From: an uncultured Porphyromonas sp.
GTDB lineage: Bacteria; Bacteroidota; Bacteroidia; Bacteroidales; Porphyromonadaceae
Direction: 5' to 3'
NCBI GenBank assembly: GCA_946997275.1
Contig: CAMPUN010000040.1
Location: 1-7,760, forward strand
DNA length: 7,760 nt
Part shown: piece by piece, positions 7,601 to 7,760 of the stretch
Layout: every line of letters begins with the position of its first letter
How positions within the stretch are numbered: position 1 is the first letter of the stretch
Translations under genes and position numbers: made by a program
Notes under the pieces: model-generated
Seen by the model: the letters and a program-made list of their open reading frames with translations, nothing else
What the model was told of the DNA's origin: nothing
The model's database searches: none

Positions 7601-7760
7601 AGCAGTTGCTTATTGCCCTCCGCATAGTTGTTGTAGAGTGCGCCACGAGACATCAGATCCTTGGCAAAAGCCTCCTCCGTGTCGGGCAAGCCTGTCAGGT
7701 CGTACCCTTGGCTCTGTAGATACTTCAGAACATTGTAGAGCGAGGGCACTACCTCGATGC
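4609..7760 (-). CDS. hmuS: HmuS, CobN/Mg-chelatase-like haem-processing protein, N-terminus outside the window
   Basis: About 1,050 residues are visible. The frame stays open to the right edge, so the GTG at 7747-7749 is internal. CobN/HmuS proteins usually have 1,250-1,450 residues, so a few hundred, including any signal peptide, are missing. Numbering from that GTG, CobN-family blocks are HADVLMHFGTHGSLEFIPGK (153-172), with candidate metal-site residues His159, His163 and Glu167, then RPRVDVVIQTSGQLRD (629-644), GLNGAYGTG (704-712) and DHVYEFMGGL (780-789). A Cys pair lies at 943 and 948 (GCSGMVC). After a polar linker (about 985-1015) come one membrane helix (about 1019-1038) and the basic tail SRRKKRTK. 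This predicts a periplasmic body anchored in the inner membrane. Real CobN inserts cobalt into hydrogenobyrinate with CobS/CobT, but no cobalamin genes are nearby and the partners are hmuTUV. HmuS of Bacteroides has been reported to remove iron from haem without oxygen; that is recalled knowledge, not shown here. A Met-Pro-Lys repeat occupies 409-460. Confidence 0.9.
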   Translation of the reverse strand, partial: IEVVPSLYNVLKYLQSQGYDLTGLPDTEEAFAKDLMSRGALYNNYAEGNKQLLLSSNYPAFVSTKELTQWTDDTFLTALKDSIEGRYGAIPGHDLVLERDGVEGIAVTRLTYGKVALLPQPGSGSGELDFKMVHGSTSVPAYPYIASYLWARNGWHADVLMHFGTHGSLEFIPGKQVALSNYDYTDRLVRDLPHIYYYTTANVGECMIAKRRSYGQAVSYLAPPFIDTQLDKEMQPLRDLTDRYLASEKDDDALSKRIKEMTIAKGFHRDLKLDSTMSKPYTRDEIELIASFVDELANAKIVGGMYTTGVPFSSEKIRSSVRLLSVDPIAYALAQVDKSRGRITDAQIKDDVYFNARYLRPADRFVARVQDREIASGEVDALIQSLGVSRAELARADQFLKAQQEESAQTDMMGGMPAGMMGGGMPKGMPKDMPKGMPKGMPKDMPKGMPKGMPKGMGGGMPPHGKPASAETKKDPKLVLLAEGISLLRRSVAQIPYYKRMLATSPQIELASLANALSGGYTAPSPGGDFIASPSVLPTGRNLYAIDPEMTPTAKAWEDGQQLADALIADYRSRHNDSIPRKVSFTLWSSSFIESEGTTIAEIMALLGVEPVRDRRGKVIDVRVIPIKELGRPRVDVVIQTSGQLRDIAASRLFLLQKAMDLVAETKDGKTPNQIALGRVEAERVLLEHGVPPEQARKLSGKRIFGGLNGAYGTGIQEMVESGDRWEKESEIAEVYMNNMGAIYGDEELWGETAKGIFEAALQNTDAVVQPRQSNTWGALSLDHVYEFMGGLTLSVRHVTGKDPEGYFTDLRNRRRVKTQEIKQAIGIEARTTILNPTYVREQLKEGAGAADAIDETIRNTYAWNVMKPSAIDKELWDALYDMYVVDKHQLGTVDFFERNNPAALQDLTASMMETIRKGYWQATAEQKQTIARLHAESLAKAGAGCSGMVCDNAKLRKMIQDQLTPEQQQGYTAALDKALKVTSQSDQKQQVLSKDSDKTQGKKQSSGSASAEDQDSLSTTEIVIIGGVVIVLILVISILYSRRKKRTK
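6389..6484 (-). repeat. 12-bp tandem repeat (36-bp higher-order unit) encoding [G/D]-M-P-K repeats in HmuS
   Basis: Eight consecutive 12-bp units run from 6389 to 6484. On the plus strand they follow the pattern AT(A/T)CCCTTTGGC and near variants. Units 6401-6436 and 6437-6472 are two identical 36-bp copies of a three-unit block, so the array grew recently by duplication. On the coding strand each unit reads GMPK or DMPK, in the order G-G-D-G-G-D-G-G. Flanking sequence is also Met/Gly-rich (MMGGMPAGMMGGG on one side, GMGGGMPPHG on the other). Since 12 is a multiple of 3, slippage changes length without breaking the frame. Confidence 0.95.

Larger units (their letters stand above)
2937..7760 (-). 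other. hmuSTUV operon (3' part of the haem-utilisation locus)
   Basis: Four genes on the minus strand, transcribed from right to left, with junctions of 3 nt (hmuS-hmuT), 24 nt (hmuT-hmuU) and a 17-nt overlap (hmuU-hmuV). No promoter or terminator-like hairpin is evident between them, so one transcript is expected. Its promoter, and probably hmuY and hmuR for haem capture and outer-membrane transport, would lie beyond the right edge. Iron- or haem-dependent control is likely from knowledge of the locus but cannot be seen here. Confidence 0.85.

Noticed and set aside
7747..7749. GTG as the start of hmuS
   Set aside because: The frame stays open upstream to the window edge and the first visible residues already lie inside the CobN-like body, so the real start is outside the window.
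4609..7760. hmuS as a cobaltochelatase CobN of cobalamin synthesis
   Set aside because: The domain family is the same, but no cobalamin genes or CobS/CobT are present, it has a C-terminal membrane anchor, and it is cotranscribed with hmuTUV.

Overview
The window looks like chromosomal DNA from a Bacteroidota bacterium, most likely Porphyromonas or a close relative. The evidence is a recognisable hmuS-hmuT-hmuU-hmuV gene order (the last four genes of the Porphyromonas/Bacteroides haemin-utilisation locus), protein sequences of Bacteroidota type, and starts without clear Shine-Dalgarno sequences. The genus is inferred from gene content; no database search was possible.

Layout. Positions 1-1532 (+) hold the C-terminal part of alanyl-tRNA synthetase (alaS), cut by the left edge and broken by an in-frame TAA at 60-62. 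Eleven bases later, 1544-2638 (+) is a complete aroB (3-dehydroquinate synthase). Positions 2639-2936 lie between convergent genes and are unusually structured. They hold an array of short palindromes with a 22-nt period (2686-2775), a perfect 14-bp hairpin that probably acts as a terminator (2802-2847), and a tandem array with an exact 11-nt period built on TTAG (2853-2929). The rest, 2937-7760, is one minus-strand operon. In transcription order it reads hmuS (CobN-like chelatase family, N-terminus outside the window), hmuT (multi-pass membrane protein), hmuU (MotA/TolQ/ExbB family) and hmuV (DUF2149-type, ExbD/TolR-like). The genes are 3 nt apart, 24 nt apart and overlapping by 17 nt.

How the genes work together. 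HmuS has the CobN chelatase body facing the periplasm, with a single C-terminal membrane anchor. HmuU has the helix motifs of an ExbB/TolQ/MotA proton channel. HmuV has the layout of ExbD/TolR, including an Asp at the start of its only membrane helix. I infer a membrane-anchored chelatase-type enzyme acting on haem, powered by a two-part proton-motive-force motor, with HmuT as an extra membrane partner. Outer-membrane capture (HmuY/HmuR) would be expected upstream, beyond the right edge. HmuS here also carries a striking Met-Pro-Lys tetrapeptide repeat, encoded by a nearly perfect 12/36-bp tandem repeat.

The best candidates for under-described biology are the motor-driven HmuSTUV machine, the Met-rich insert in HmuS, and the two periodic intergenic arrays. 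The alaS stop is either a sequencing error or a sign that this alaS copy is broken.
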